Positions 43,219 through 54,496 of a DNA stretch of 64,000 nt are shown in pieces. The position numbers were made by a program, and so were the translations under genes. Each line of letters starts with the position of its first letter. Positions within the stretch are counted from its first letter, which is position 1. The stretch is from Lasiodiplodia sp. COLG20 (Eukaryota > Ascomycota > Dothideomycetes > Botryosphaeriales > Botryosphaeriaceae): positions 2,356,001 to 2,420,000 of the forward strand of contig VNWV01000003.1 in NCBI GenBank assembly GCA_009801085.1, given 5' to 3'. The notes under the pieces are model-generated. The model had not been told where the DNA came from, ran no database searches, and saw nothing but the letters and a program-made list of their open reading frames with translations.

Positions 43219-46200
43219 CTAGGCGTTCTCCCAGTTCCTCCATTTACATCCACAACCACCAGTGCCACCATCAATGCCACCCGGTCCACCCTCGGCCAGC
43301 GTGACGTTGACGTTACCAAAGGGGCCCGAGGCAGGGTTCACCAAAGTCCCGCTGAAGTCGCGGTTCTCCAGCTGTAGCTTGGCCGAATCGTCGATGATAC
43401 GGCCCTCGTCGTCCATGCCGTAGCAGTAGATCATCTTCTCCGTGATGTTGCCGCCGTGCCTATCCAGCGTGATGGTAACGGGATACGGGAATGATCCCGG
43501 TCGGTCGAAGTTGACGGCACTAGAAGCGGTCGATGAAGCGCCCGAGCTCGTGGAAGTGGGCAGAAGCGCCTTGCTGTCTTCCGAGTTCGTCCAAATCTGA
43601 ACAAGGTACCTCGTCTGCCTCCACGTGCACCGCACCTTTGCTGCATCCTTGGTAGACCCTCCATCCCGGTCTGCTTGAATCTCGCCCGTGTCGGTGCTGT
43701 TGACGGCAATGTTGTTCTTGAGGAAGATCGACCGGTCGAAGTAGTTGTAGAATCCGTAGTGCTCAGTTGGTGTACCACGATTGTACAGCTTCAAAGGCTG
43801 GTTAGCGGGGAAAAACAAAAGGTTCGCAGCCGCAGCAGTGCCGTCTGATGCAATGTCGGGATCAGGAATGATATCCGCGATGGTTCCATTAGTCGAGCTC
43901 TGCCTCTTGGCCAAACGCTTCGATGAGACATGTTCGCCGTTCAGGAAAGAAATGAAGAACGGCGTATCTTCACCTGCAAAAGGCGATGAGTTTCCGTCGG
44001 TCGTATTTCCAAGGAACGCTTGATCTTCCCGGCTAGGAGCCGAAGGGGAAGGGGTGGGCTCGTCCCGGGTCCGGAGAAAGTTGAGCCACCTCCTCTGCTG
44101 AATCGATCGTTTGACCTTGGTCGGCTGCAGGGCGGTTGTGTTGGAGATGGTGCCGTTGACAAACTTGATTTGAAATTTGAAGTTTGGCTGGTTGGGTTCG
44201 TTCGGCTCCAGCTCCTGCTGCTGCTCTTTAGGCACCGCACAGCTCCACATCGTCTGTGGGGACACGCATCCGCTCTCCTCATAGTTGTTGTCAGGCTGAG
44301 CAATTGTTGCGACGCCTGTTGGGATGGGAGGGAATCCAGTCAAGTTCAGCCATACCGAAGGAGTGTCCGGGACATTGGTTGCTGAGGGGCTACCATCCGG
44401 CGAGGTTGAAGAACCACCGGTGCTAGAAGTGCTACCAGAGCCACCATCGCTACTGTGTCTCCTGGGTAGCAGGGTTCCGAGGAGAGCGGCCATGATAATT
44501 AGGAGAATTAGGAAGAAGATGCAACAGCACCAGCAGCAACATCTCCTCTTCTTCTTTTTCTTCGCGGCAGGGTCATTAGGGTCCTGCTTGGCGTGATTCC
44601 GCTTAGGGAAAAGATGCCAATAACCGCCAGCACCCTTCCTGCGTGGTGCCTTGGGCGCCTTGGGTGCCTTTTGGACCTTTTCAGTGTAGTGAGGGCTTCC
44701 AGGAAACGGCCTCCGCGTTCCACCTCTTTCAAGTGGTTCGTCCGGGCTTCCATAGCTGGGCGGGTCCTGCGTGAAGTAGTTATTTTGCTGGTGATGGTGG
44801 TGGTGGTGTACCTGCGTCGGCGGCGGCGGGAAGTAGGGAGCCTCTGCTGGAGCAGGTGGGTTGGAGTAAGGAGCAGGCGCCTGTTCACGCTGATTCGAAT
44901 AGGGGGCCTCAGCGGCTCGATGATTGGAGTAGAGGAATCCTGCTGCCGGCCGCTGATTTGACTGGGGGATCTCTGATGAAGTACGGCGGCTCGAAACGGG
45001 AACATCTGCCGAAGTACGCCGACTGGAAGGAATTACACCTGCAGGCGCAGGCATTGAGATGTCATGCGGCCTAGAGGACCGGCGGGTCGAAGTCGACCGC
45101 CGAGGAGTAGCTGCAGCTGCAGCCGCCCGCGGCTCAGCTGGTGCATCTTCAACATAGGCGTTCATGCTGCGAGGCGTGCTGGTCGGATCGTGAGGTTCGT
45201 GCACGGCACGGGCTGACAGTACGGTGCCCAGCGACGCTACCGCGACAACAGGGGTCGTGTCTGTACTACGGAGGGTGTCGCTTCGCACAAAGTCCCGGTC
45301 CCGATAGAAAGGCACGCCGTTGAAATGGTAGTGGTTGGAAAGATGAAAGACATTGTTGCTGTTATTGTGGCTGGGTGGCGCGGGGTTGGTGGGAGAATCC
45401 GCTTTAGCCTCAAATCCTGGTCCGAGGGCGACCGGGATTTCCCTGTCGCTGGCGCTGATCGCGCTTTGGGCACCCTCGGGTTGATAAGACCTATCTAGAG
45501 ATTCGCGTGATGGAACCGTCGAAATTCCCAAGTCGTCGTGCGTCCTCACTGGCGACTCGTCCGACGACGAACGCTCCCAGGTCGCCGGGCTGAATGCCGT
45601 CGTAGATGACTGTGGAGTCTGAGCTGCCCTTGATCTCGCAGAAAAATTACGGTGTAAATCTGGCGAACGAGAAAAACGCGATAGAATCATGGGGATCATT
45701 GGAGTACTCGCATCGCTAGGCGTGCCAGGTGCGAACCGGAACCGAGAAGGGGTGAATTCGAAAGGAGTAGTGATTATGTTCCACCATCCTTTAGAACGAT
45801 GCGGCGTTGGCGGAATGTTCGTGTCAATGTACAGTCCCGTAGGGCCCCTCAGAGTCCCTGCTGATTGAGGCGTCTGGTCTTCTTCGAAAAGAGTGGCGTC
45901 AGAAGTTACTCGCGGCTTCTTGGTGTTCGCAATTTCTTGTGCCTTCGAAGAGGCGGCTGGTTGGGGCGGAGCAGGTTCAGATGGGCTCTCGGAGACCACA
46001 AACCCATTCGCGGTGCTGATCCCTCCGGGGCTGTTGTCATTCCTGGTTTCGAAGTTCGCCGGGATTGCTGGAACAGGAGGTATATATTCTCGACTGGGAT
46101 TGTACATCGTATATGCGTTCGTTGCCCGGGAGTAGACGCTTGATGCAGGACGAGGCTTGTTGTCAATGGGGAACAGCCAGCCAGCCTTCTCCCTTGCAGG

Positions 46201-47190
46201 AGTGACGATGATAGTCGGGGTTTCAGCTGAAGCAGGGCTGTTGGATCTTTGATGATTGGCGGGATGGACTCCCAAATTGTTGTTGCCTGACTGTGCCGAC
46301 TGAGGAGTATCGTAGTCAGAAACCTGCTCCGGTGATACCGTCAGACCAACGGTGATGGGACGATCTGATGGAGACACATCGAGCGGGCTCATGCGGGGCA
46401 ACTGGGCGTTTTCCGGTGTCTCAGGTACTGAAATCTGAGCGACTGGAGGATCAGGGGGAGGGCCCGGAACAAATGGAACCATCACCGGCTTTGTCTCTGA
46501 TTTGACTTCTGGAGCATTTCTGCGCATTGTCTTTGACTTGAATCGGAAGCCATCGTCCACCGGGAAAGACTCCTTCTCTTGCAATTCGTACGTTGGCGCC
46601 AACTTGTCAAGGCTTTCTTTCCTGTCATCGGATCTCAACTTACGTATCGAAGCCGACTTTGCCAGTCCTAGCCACTTGAACTTGCTCGAGGCCTTCTCCT
46701 CTTCAGGTGGCACCATTCCAGGCTTCCCTGTGGCGAACAGCCCTCCTACAGCAGCGGGAAAAACTTGACGCGGTGCAGGCCCACGATGACGAGAATAGCT
46801 GGTATCCACGGCGATAGCTGGCCTCATCGTTTGACCAAACGGCTTATTCCTTCTCTTGGATCTTGACTTGTTGAGATGCGACGACATCCTCTTCTGCTTG
46901 GCGAAGGCGTTCTGTGCAGCAACCCGCGAGGCATCGTATGCCCAGTTCTGGGCAGGCTGATAGCCTCCCACAACACCTTGAGTCTCCATCACATTGCCCG
47001 TCTGAGGAGTTTCGTATGGGGGAGGGGCCCTAAAGTTCCCGGATTGCACTTGCCAACTGTCCAGACCCGCTGGCGGCTGTACTGGCGATCGAAAATCCGC
47101 GGCAGCGGGGAAACGCGTCACCCTTTGGATCTTGGAATCTTCGACAAAGTCTGGGCCCGTGTAAGTTGTTCCTGGATGGAGCGTCGCCAT
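43219..47190 (-). CDS. Uncharacterised large type II membrane protein with glycosylated ectodomain
   Basis: 1323 residues, one exon, starting at a true ATG (MATLHPGTTYTGPDFVED). No functional family recognised. Residues 1 to about 880 look disordered and Ser/Pro-rich with basic patches (NKSRSKRRNKPFG), Pro/Tyr repeats (APYSNQREQAPAPYSN) and a His run (QVHHHHHHQQNNYF). A basic stretch (KKKKKRR) is followed by the Cys-rich block CCCWCCC, then a transmembrane helix about 890-910 (IFFLILLIIMAALLGTLLP). The remaining ~410 residues have many N-glycosylation sites (NLT, NGT, NTT, NST, NIT, NVT), paired cysteines (SGCVSPQTMWSCAVP, RCTWRQ, IYCYGMD) and end GGCGCKWRNWENA. By the positive-inside rule the C-terminus is lumenal or extracellular. 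Surface sensor or wall-linked scaffold is speculation. Confidence 0.82.
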   Translation of the reverse strand: MATLHPGTTYTGPDFVEDSKIQRVTRFPAAADFRSPVQPPAGLDSWQVQSGNFRAPPPYETPQTGNVMETQGVVGGYQPAQNWAYDASRVAAQNAFAKQKRMSSHLNKSRSKRRNKPFGQTMRPAIAVDTSYSRHRGPAPRQVFPAAVGGLFATGKPGMVPPEEEKASSKFKWLGLAKSASIRKLRSDDRKESLDKLAPTYELQEKESFPVDDGFRFKSKTMRRNAPEVKSETKPVMVPFVPGPPPDPPVAQISVPETPENAQLPRMSPLDVSPSDRPITVGLTVSPEQVSDYDTPQSAQSGNNNLGVHPANHQRSNSPASAETPTIIVTPAREKAGWLFPIDNKPRPASSVYSRATNAYTMYNPSREYIPPVPAIPANFETRNDNSPGGISTANGFVVSESPSEPAPPQPAASSKAQEIANTKKPRVTSDATLFEEDQTPQSAGTLRGPTGLYIDTNIPPTPHRSKGWWNIITTPFEFTPSRFRFAPGTPSDASTPMIPMILSRFSRSPDLHRNFSARSRAAQTPQSSTTAFSPATWERSSSDESPVRTHDDLGISTVPSRESLDRSYQPEGAQSAISASDREIPVALGPGFEAKADSPTNPAPPSHNNSNNVFHLSNHYHFNGVPFYRDRDFVRSDTLRSTDTTPVVAVASLGTVLSARAVHEPHDPTSTPRSMNAYVEDAPAEPRAAAAAATPRRSTSTRRSSRPHDISMPAPAGVIPSSRRTSADVPVSSRRTSSEIPQSNQRPAAGFLYSNHRAAEAPYSNQREQAPAPYSNPPAPAEAPYFPPPPTQVHHHHHHQQNNYFTQDPPSYGSPDEPLERGGTRRPFPGSPHYTEKVQKAPKAPKAPRRKGAGGYWHLFPKRNHAKQDPNDPAAKKKKKRRCCCWCCCIFFLILLIIMAALLGTLLPRRHSSDGGSGSTSSTGGSSTSPDGSPSATNVPDTPSVWLNLTGFPPIPTGVATIAQPDNNYEESGCVSPQTMWSCAVPKEQQQELEPNEPNQPNFKFQIKFVNGTISNTTALQPTKVKRSIQQRRWLNFLRTRDEPTPSPSAPSREDQAFLGNTTDGNSSPFAGEDTPFFISFLNGEHVSSKRLAKRQSSTNGTIADIIPDPDIASDGTAAAANLLFFPANQPLKLYNRGTPTEHYGFYNYFDRSIFLKNNIAVNSTDTGEIQADRDGGSTKDAAKVRCTWRQTRYLVQIWTNSEDSKALLPTSTSSGASSTASSAVNFDRPGSFPYPVTITLDRHGGNITEKMIYCYGMDDEGRIIDDSAKLQLENRDFSGTLVNPASGPFGNVNVTLAEGGPGGIDGGTGGCGCKWRNWENA

Positions 47191-49279
47191 ACTGGCTGCC
47201 GATAATTCGAGGTCGTGCGCGACCGTCCGCCTCGGGGGCTTCGTCAGGAGGGTTTGAGTCGGGTGTCAGACAGAACGTCGAGTCTGCGACAAGGGGAGGG
47301 TAACGGGATTATGAGTGGTCGAACGAAAACATGGTCGCAGAAAATGTGTTGCTTTCGTGAGCCCGAAACACTGTAGGCTTCTATTGTTGTCTAAAACGCG
47401 GGGCGATGACAATAGCAAGGCAGCAGCGCGGCGTACGCGGTGAATAACGCGAGAAACAGACAGAAAAACTTTTGAGAATGAATAGAAACAGAGGAAGCAG
47501 CGAAGAAGAAGAAGAAGACGGAAAAAGCACGCGATTCGAAGCCATCGGGCGGGCAAAAGTAAATGTACATTGGTGTAACGGCCTAATGCTCGAAAAAGCG
47601 CACATCCTGATTGCAGGCGCCGCAAAGCAGGTACTGTACAGCGCGAGCAGCGAGCGCTATTGGTGGAGCGGTACGAATGATCATCTCGCGAGCTTGGTGG
47701 GCAGGTCTGGCGGGAGGTTCGGTGAGGTTTTGCAGTTTGGTTGGCCCTCGAAGCGCCCTGGCGAGAATGCCGGCGTTGATCAGGCCGTCCAAAGCAGCGA
47801 CCATACCCACTCCAGCCTAGCCCACCCCAGGCGCCAGCAAAGGCCGCCCTCTCCCGCCGTGCACGACGAGCCACTCGATGCAGCCCCAAGAGCCTCACCA
47901 GGCGCTAACCTGCTATCATTAGCAGCGAGCGGTCCAACTTCATACACATGGGAGGCATCTTCCGCCGTCCGCCTCGTCCGCCTCGTCATCCTGCGCGAGC
48001 CATGCGGCCGTTGAACGGACAGCAGCACGCCAACACCGGCTTCACTGTGATCGCGCTGGCAAATGCGTCGTCGCCAGCTGGTCGCGCGTCCTGGAGCGTC
48101 GTGCGTCGCGGGTTCACAGTCAGCGCCAGTAGAGAGTCTCGCCATGGTCTACCGTCGATCGCGCGAGACGAGCTCCAGTGCGCTCGTGTCGGCGCTGATT
48201 TGCGGGGAGGATCGAGGATTGCGGGCCGTCACCACGAGGCATCGTTGAGATCGTCTCTGGCAGCTGCCGTTTGGGGCAGTGTAGACCAAAGAAGCGAAAA
48301 GAAGAGGTTGCTCGTCAAAAGGAGAAGCTGCGCGGGCGGTGTGCCGCTTCATCTCGCCTTATCTTCGGCGAGCCGAACCCTCTTCAGCGCGCCCGTGATG
48401 CTGACCGTGACCGCCATGCGCGACGTGTCTTCAATTTTTGCTCGTACTGCTGATATCACGCAAGGGCTTCGCGAGTCCAGCCGAGGTGCCATCGCGCGGT
48501 GGTGAGCGGTGATACGAGGGCGGCGAGGCATGCGGCCAGGCGATCCAATTCTGCCGTGAAGAATAATGAGCTCCGCCGTTGGAGGGGAGCTGCCAAGCAG
48601 CTCCTAATCTCCGCCCACGGCCGTTTACCTTTAGACTCGAGGCCTCGATCCCGTCGAGAGATCGTCCTGCGCTGCTCCAAAACCACTGCACTGCACCTGC
48701 CCGCTCCCGCGAGACCTGCGCCGCCCTGGCATCTGACATCGCGCCCTCGCAGCCCGCGCGCCCGCCTCGCTCCTCCGCCAACATCCCTGTCCTTGCGACT
48801 GCGACCCTGAGCTACTGCGCGCACGACAGAAACAGCCGCAATCGTATTGCACATCTGTCCACCGCGAGCCCAGGTCGCATCCACCAAGCCCGGCCAATTG
48901 CACCCCTCTGCCTCAGCCATCTTTCGAGCCCGCCAGATAGCGCGCCGACCTTATTCTAGCCCCGCCGCCGAGCGAACCCTCCCTTCGTACATTTAGCCCT
49001 ATATCTCTGGAATAAAACCGCCTGCGTGCGGCACCAGTCGCCAATCTGGCTTCCCCAACTTCCACCACCACCATCCCGTCCGGACACCGGCGACGGCGCT
49101 CGTCCGCTGGCCCTCCGAATCTGCAAATAGACGCAACCCAGCAGCACCGTGACGCACGACAGGGCGCCACCTCCGGCCTCCCCGCTCGCCCCGGCTTTGG
49201 CCAGCCGCTCCCCGCCATTCCCGGCACCCCGGTCGAAAGCTCGCAGGGCCTGCTGCCGACGCCGACCACCCAGACTTCC
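47191..49279. other. 2.1 kb divergent promoter region
   Basis: Between the divergent 1323-residue membrane protein gene and the mannosyltransferase gene. GC-rich from about 47600; frames of 60-190 codons overlap on both strands with low-complexity Arg/Ala/Ser products. No gene supported. Confidence 0.5.
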
Positions 49280-50940
49280 ATGTCGCTGTCGCGCTCGCCG
49301 TCGCCTCAGCCGGGCGGCGGCTGGGCGAGCCCAGGGCTGACCGCGCCCTCGCCCTACAGTCCCCACGGCAGCGGCAGCGTCAGTCCGCGCATCGGCGGCA
49401 GCTTCACAACAACCAACGGAAGCCACAATGTTACTTGGGGATCGGCGCAAGCCCGGAGCGACCAGGTGCGCGGCTACAACTCGCGCTTCAATCCCCGCGG
49501 CGGTGGCTTCTTCTCGAGCCACCTGCGGAGGTTATCACAGGGTCTTCCGTTTGCGAATACCCCCAGCGGCGCGTACGCTGAGAAGGAGAAGCTTGAGCGC
49601 AACAAGTGGGCGCCGCGGAGGACAGGCACATTGAGCGGCATTCCATCGTGGATCGCTGGGAGACTGCGCTTCATGAAGTTCCGCTTCGCCTTGGTTTTGG
49701 TCGTCGTGCTCTTATTCGCGCTCACCTACTTGCCTCGTAAGTATTCTCAGCTCTTCCAACCGAATCAGCCAGGTTCTAACTCAGCTACAGCCTTCGACAA
49801 GATCTACAACCATGCGCTCGGCGGAGGAAACAAATACGTGATAATACTGGCTGCGAACGTTGGCGGTGGTGTCATGGAGTGGAAAGGGCCGCGCGAATGG
49901 GCTATTGAACGCGATAGCGTGAAGAACAAGAAGAGATACGCGCGCAGGTGGGGATACGAGCTGGAGATCGTCGATATGAGTACCAAGAAGCGTTATGCGC
50001 ATGAATGGCGCGAAAGCTGGGAGAAGGTTGACACCATCCGAAACGCAATGCGAAAGTATCCCAAGGCAGAATGGTAAGAACCTAGCCCGAGGAGAATTGG
50101 CTGATTGAGGAGAATTCCCATGTGCTGACTGTATATCGCAGGTTCTGGTGGCTCGATCTCAACACCTTCATCATGGAGCCCTCGTATTCGCTCCAACAGC
50201 ACATCTTCGCCGATCTGCAAGAAAGCACCTACCGCGACATCAACGAATACAACCCTCTCAACATTTCACACCCGTTGACAGAGGAGTGGCTCGACCCTCT
50301 CTCGCTCTCCGCCGTGGGCGACGGTAAACCTGAATCCATCAACCTTCTTGTGCCGCAGGATTGCGGTGGCTTCAACCTCGGCTCCTTCTTCGTTCGCCGC
50401 AGCGCATGGACCGATCGACTCATGGATCTTTGGTGGGACCCGGTACACTACGAACAAAAGCATATGCAGTGGGAGCATAAAGAGCAGGATGCGCTGGAAT
50501 ATCTGTATGAGCATCAGCCGTGGGTGCGGTCCAACATGGCTTTCATCCACCAGCGCAAGGTCAACGCCTTTCCACCAGGCGCTTGCTCTGACAATGGCAT
50601 CGACCCTCGCATCCATTATAGCGAGCAAGATCGGGACTTTCTCGTCAACATGGCTGGTTGCGAGTGGGGTCGTGACTGCTGGGCAGAAATGTACTCCTAC
50701 CGCGAGCTGAGCAAGCGTCTCAATGCCGGCTGGTGGGATGGTGTCAAGGCTTGGATGACAGGAGAGGTTGGCCGACTCCGCCGTGGTCCAGACACCGATC
50801 CGGCGGATCAGATGGTGCTGCAGCAGCAAGAAGAGCAAGAAGAGGCGGAAAGGGCGAAGCAGCAGGAGCAGGAGCAGCAGCCGCAGCCGCAGCCGCAGCA
50901 GAAACAAGACGACCGAAATGAGAAGAATGAGCAGGCGTAG
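49280..50940 (+). CDS. Golgi alpha-1,6-mannosyltransferase, GT34 (MNN10/MNN11 type)
   Basis: Type II Golgi enzyme extending the alpha-1,6 mannan backbone as part of M-Pol II. Exons 49280-49736, 49791-50073, 50142-50940; 512 residues. A cytosolic Ser/Gly/Pro-rich tail (1-130), a transmembrane anchor about 133-152 (KFRFALVLVVVLLFALTYLP), then the GT34 domain: NKYVIILAANVGGGVMEW, the metal/nucleotide-sugar region WFWWLDLNTFIMEPSYS (D-x-N where D-x-D is often seen in glycosyltransferases; some fungal relatives may share this), NLLVPQDCGGFNLGSFFVRR and FLVNMAGCEWGRDCWAEM. A Gln/Glu-rich coil ends the protein. Intron 1 is 54 nt (gtaagt..ctaac..acag), stop-free and frame-keeping, so its retention would add 18 residues after the anchor. 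MNN10 versus MNN11 cannot be settled here. Confidence 0.9.
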
Positions 50941-52763
50941 ATGGCTTGGCGCATTGTCTTGGTTTTCCTTCCTTGGGGGCATGTTGGATGAGGCACCTTT
51001 TTTCCTCTCTCATTGGACACTTTTTCTGCCCCTTGGTGTTTTTTTGTTTTTTTTTGTTTCTTAGCGATTTTGCTCCCTTCATCTTGCGTACTGCTCACGT
51101 TGGGTCCTTTAGTCATTTTACTCCAGCCACGCATCGTTTTGCTTATTCGCGCTTTTACACGATCGCAAACTCTTTGCTGGACGACATGTCGTTCATGCCA
51201 AGAATTGGGCGTACTTCCCTTCTCTTCTCATGCCATGGAGCATATCAGGAATCAGCTGGGACGTACTGAGGGCGATACAGTTCTCACAAACCCCTGGATC
51301 CTGCCCTGGCCCTTACCTTTGTACTACCTTTTTTTTTTCCTTTTTGATTTCCTAATTTTCTTGGTTTCGCTTCTTTTCTTCTTTGACATCACGAGATACC
51401 TTGCTGCCTGCTTTTCATCCGACTGCTCTTTCCATTGTTTACAAGAGCATCAGGCTTTGGGTGAGGATTGGATTCATTACAGGAGGAAGATATCCGGGAA
51501 CAAGATTAGGTGGAAGTAAGGGTGAGAGGATGGCATGTAACTGGCCTACGGCAAACAATAACTCTGTATGAAAGCGACGATGAAGAACGCGATCACCGAG
51601 GAATATAGAAGATGGACTACATCAACATTTGTCACAAAGCAGTGTCGAAAATATGCGGAAAGTCCTTTCTTTTCTTTTGGTCATACCAAAAAGTGATTCG
51701 TGGTGACAACCATCGGATGGCAGTGGCCGAAGAAGTAAAGGACGCTACACGCTTCGTACAGGGGAAATTAAAATGTATGGTTCTAGACATGAGTGTCCGA
51801 ATTGTACAAATACATCTGGCTATTTGAGTCGAACACCTGCCGGCGTAAGCAAGATACTGTATTTCCGGTGAGAGGGGTTGACAAAGCTAAAATCCCCTCC
51901 CCTCCCCCCCTCTCTACTATTTTTTCTCCATTACGCTCCTCTATTTTCCTTATTCTTGCTCCCCACAGCGAGATGATGGTGTTTTCAGCCGACGATCTTT
52001 CTTGCGCGCCAAGAGGAACCAACGACGATGACGACACACGCCCCGATGCCAAGACCAAAGGATGGGCATTAACCGGCGCTGGACACCAAAAATTGAATGA
52101 CGTCGGCCCTTGCGGCCGGAACGGAGGTTTCAGTGCTCGACTATCTTATTGCCAAGCATATTTTGCTGCTGATCACTCTATGATTATCTCCGTGGCGAAG
52201 TGAAGATCATGAAGCTGGCGAGATTCTTGGAATTTGAAAATTTTCATGGTAGTAGTAACAACGGATACCAAATCATCCGCGACCGCCGGCAGCGTCTATC
52301 AGAAACTAAGAAGCCGACAAGTGGTGGTGGTGATGGTGGTGGTAGGGGGTAATAAGCAGAAAGGAAGTCAGGGTGAAGTGGGGGGAACTGCGACCACCAA
52401 GGGTCTGCGGAACACCAGTGTTTTCTTTTCGTTTGTATCATAGACAGCCAATAACACACTTTGCCAGGGGAGTGTAAAAGCGTGGAAAAACGAGAATATA
52501 CAGTAGAAGTTAAGGTATAAAGGAGCTTCCCTCTTCCCCCTCTCTCCTTTTCTCCATCGAAAGAATGAGAACCAAAAGATCGAGGGTGTGGAAGGAAGCG
52601 GATGAACGAGACATAAGTTTCCAAACAAATACGATTTCCTCAGGCTTCACATTATACCCTCCACAGAAGGATACACATGGAATCGAGGGTGGCTGGTCGC
52701 CGGCCACCATTTCCCCTTTCGCTGTACAGGATCATTTATACACGCGCGCGTCTTTAGACATTC
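50941..52763. other. Intergenic between convergent genes
   Basis: 3' flanks of the mannosyltransferase and GPI-protein genes. T-rich to 51450 with several T runs; a C-rich block (51894-51910) could form a G-quadruplex on the minus strand. No frame with recognisable content. Confidence 0.5.
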
Positions 52764-53501
52764 TTACAAGATGGCGAGCATCCAGCCGGCAATGGCCAGG
52801 ATAGCACCGCTGACGGCACCAGTGCTCACGACAGCGCCGGGCATGGCAGCACCGGTGCTGGAAGCGGCGGCGCTGCTCGAGGCAGTGCTGCTGCTGGAAG
52901 AAGAAGAGGAAGAGTCGCTGCTCGAGGACGAGGACGACGAGTCGCTCGTGGCGGAGGCGGACGAGGAGGAGCCGCTGCTGCTCTTGGTGCCAGTCGCCAT
53001 GGTGGTGCTCTGGGCAGCGCTGCTGTCCGAGCTGTTCGTCGCAGACGCGGCGCCGCTGGTGACGGCACCAGTGCCAGCCGCGGCAGTGGAGTCGGCGGCG
53101 GAGGCGGCGGCGGTCGACGAGCCGGCCGGGGCGACGGTGTGGGAGTGCGCGGCGGCGGGGGTGCCGAGCGGGGCGCTGGTCGCCGGCGTGTTGCCCGTGT
53201 AGGTGTAGCTGTAGCCGTCGGGCATCGTGTCCGAAAGGAAGGCGTCGGCGTCGTCGTTGTAGCTGGACGAGGAGCTGCTGCTGGACGAAGAGGAGTCGTC
53301 GCTGGACGAGGAGCCATCGCTGGTGACGCCAGAGCCGAGCGAGGCGGTTGCGACGGCCGCAACCGACGACGAGGCGCGGTCGTAGCTGTAGGCGTAGCCC
53401 TCGGGCATGGTGTCGGCAGCGAAGTTGTCCGAGTTCTGGGCGACGACACCCGAGGCCAGGAGGGCCGCGGAGGCGGACAGGATGAAGGCGGTGGAACGCA
53501 T
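52764..53501 (-). CDS. Serine-rich GPI-anchored cell-wall protein
   Basis: 245 residues, single exon, minus strand. Start chosen at MRSTAFILSASAALLASGVVAQ, a clear signal peptide; the open frame continues 54 codons upstream but without ATG. The mature part is mostly Ser/Ala/Thr, including Ser runs (about 120-135 and 195-215), as in heavily O-mannosylated wall proteins. It ends with a small-residue omega region and hydrophobic tail (STGAVSGAILAIAGWMLAIL), typical of GPI attachment. A short motif occurs twice: DTMPEGYAYSYD near the N-terminus and DTMPDGYSYTYT about 60 residues later. No enzyme domain, no cysteine-rich CFEM domain. Function unknown; probably structural or adhesive. Confidence 0.85.
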   Translation of the reverse strand: MRSTAFILSASAALLASGVVAQNSDNFAADTMPEGYAYSYDRASSSVAAVATASLGSGVTSDGSSSSDDSSSSSSSSSSSYNDDADAFLSDTMPDGYSYTYTGNTPATSAPLGTPAAAHSHTVAPAGSSTAAASAADSTAAAGTGAVTSGAASATNSSDSSAAQSTTMATGTKSSSGSSSSASATSDSSSSSSSSDSSSSSSSSSTASSSAAASSTGAAMPGAVVSTGAVSGAILAIAGWMLAIL

Positions 53502-54496
53502 TGTTATTTGCTGGGTAGAAAGGAGATAGTCTTCGGTGGTGTTTCGTTCAAATACGAGTCTCCCTTTTGTCGAACCTGGCGAGGTGGGGAGATTGGATTG
53601 CTTGCTTTTCGTATAGCGTTTCCAGGAATGGGTCGGCGGTCCAGACGAAAGGAGCGTTTCCAACGAAGGGCAAATGTGGGTTAGGTAGAGACCGTGGTGG
53701 AGACCAGCAGCACTGGATACTCAAAGGGACGAAAATTGGATAACCAGGGATCCAGGGGAGCGAGCGTAGAACAGAGGCAGGTGCAAAGAGGAAAGGGAAG
53801 AGAAACTCGGTGAGAAAGAGCGGATAATGTTTTTAAAAGAGAAACATCGGAGAGTGGGTTGGGCTGCGTAATGAGGTCTGGGGATTAAGGCTGATGCCTC
53901 GGACCACGCAGCCACCCATGCTGAAACACGATGGTGGACGTCCGATTGGCTGCGCCCTCCGTTTACCGGCCGCTTGGCGGCTAGCCTTCCCGTTGTTTCA
54001 GCCCTCGCCGCATGGGGCAACGGGCGGGGCGGGGTGTGGCGATGCGAAATTGTGAGTAGGGGGATGGGCGCGCGCTGATGACCGTTGCAAAATGACGCCT
54101 CACGAGGGAGTGGCGGCAGAGGCGGTGCCTTGTTGTTGCCGGCGGCGCTGGTGTGCGGCGTCCTTGTGGCCGCAACACCGGCTGGTGCTGTTAACTTGGG
54201 GCCGAAAGTTTCCAGGCAAGCTGCACGTAAGCCCTCCAATCTGCATTGCCATCCAATGCGCATCCTTGTTGCTCACAATCGCCCTTTCCGAGACAGGAAG
54301 TTAAAGCCACACCTCCCTGGACCCTCTCCGTTGATTCGCCCGATGCTCCGCGCCACACACATAAGAGCTGATCACTAATTGGTCGTGTCTTTGGTATCAT
54401 TCATTACTCTAAGATATACCCATGTAACCCGTTAGAAATGGCACTTTGCCCCCGCGCTGCTTTTTTGGTTTCAATGTCATCACAACCCATCCATGC
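53502..54496. other. Intergenic, GPI-protein promoter and transporter 3' flank
   Basis: Contains an inverted CCAAT (gattggctg near 53944) about 440 bp upstream of the GPI-protein start. Short GC-rich frames only. Confidence 0.5.
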
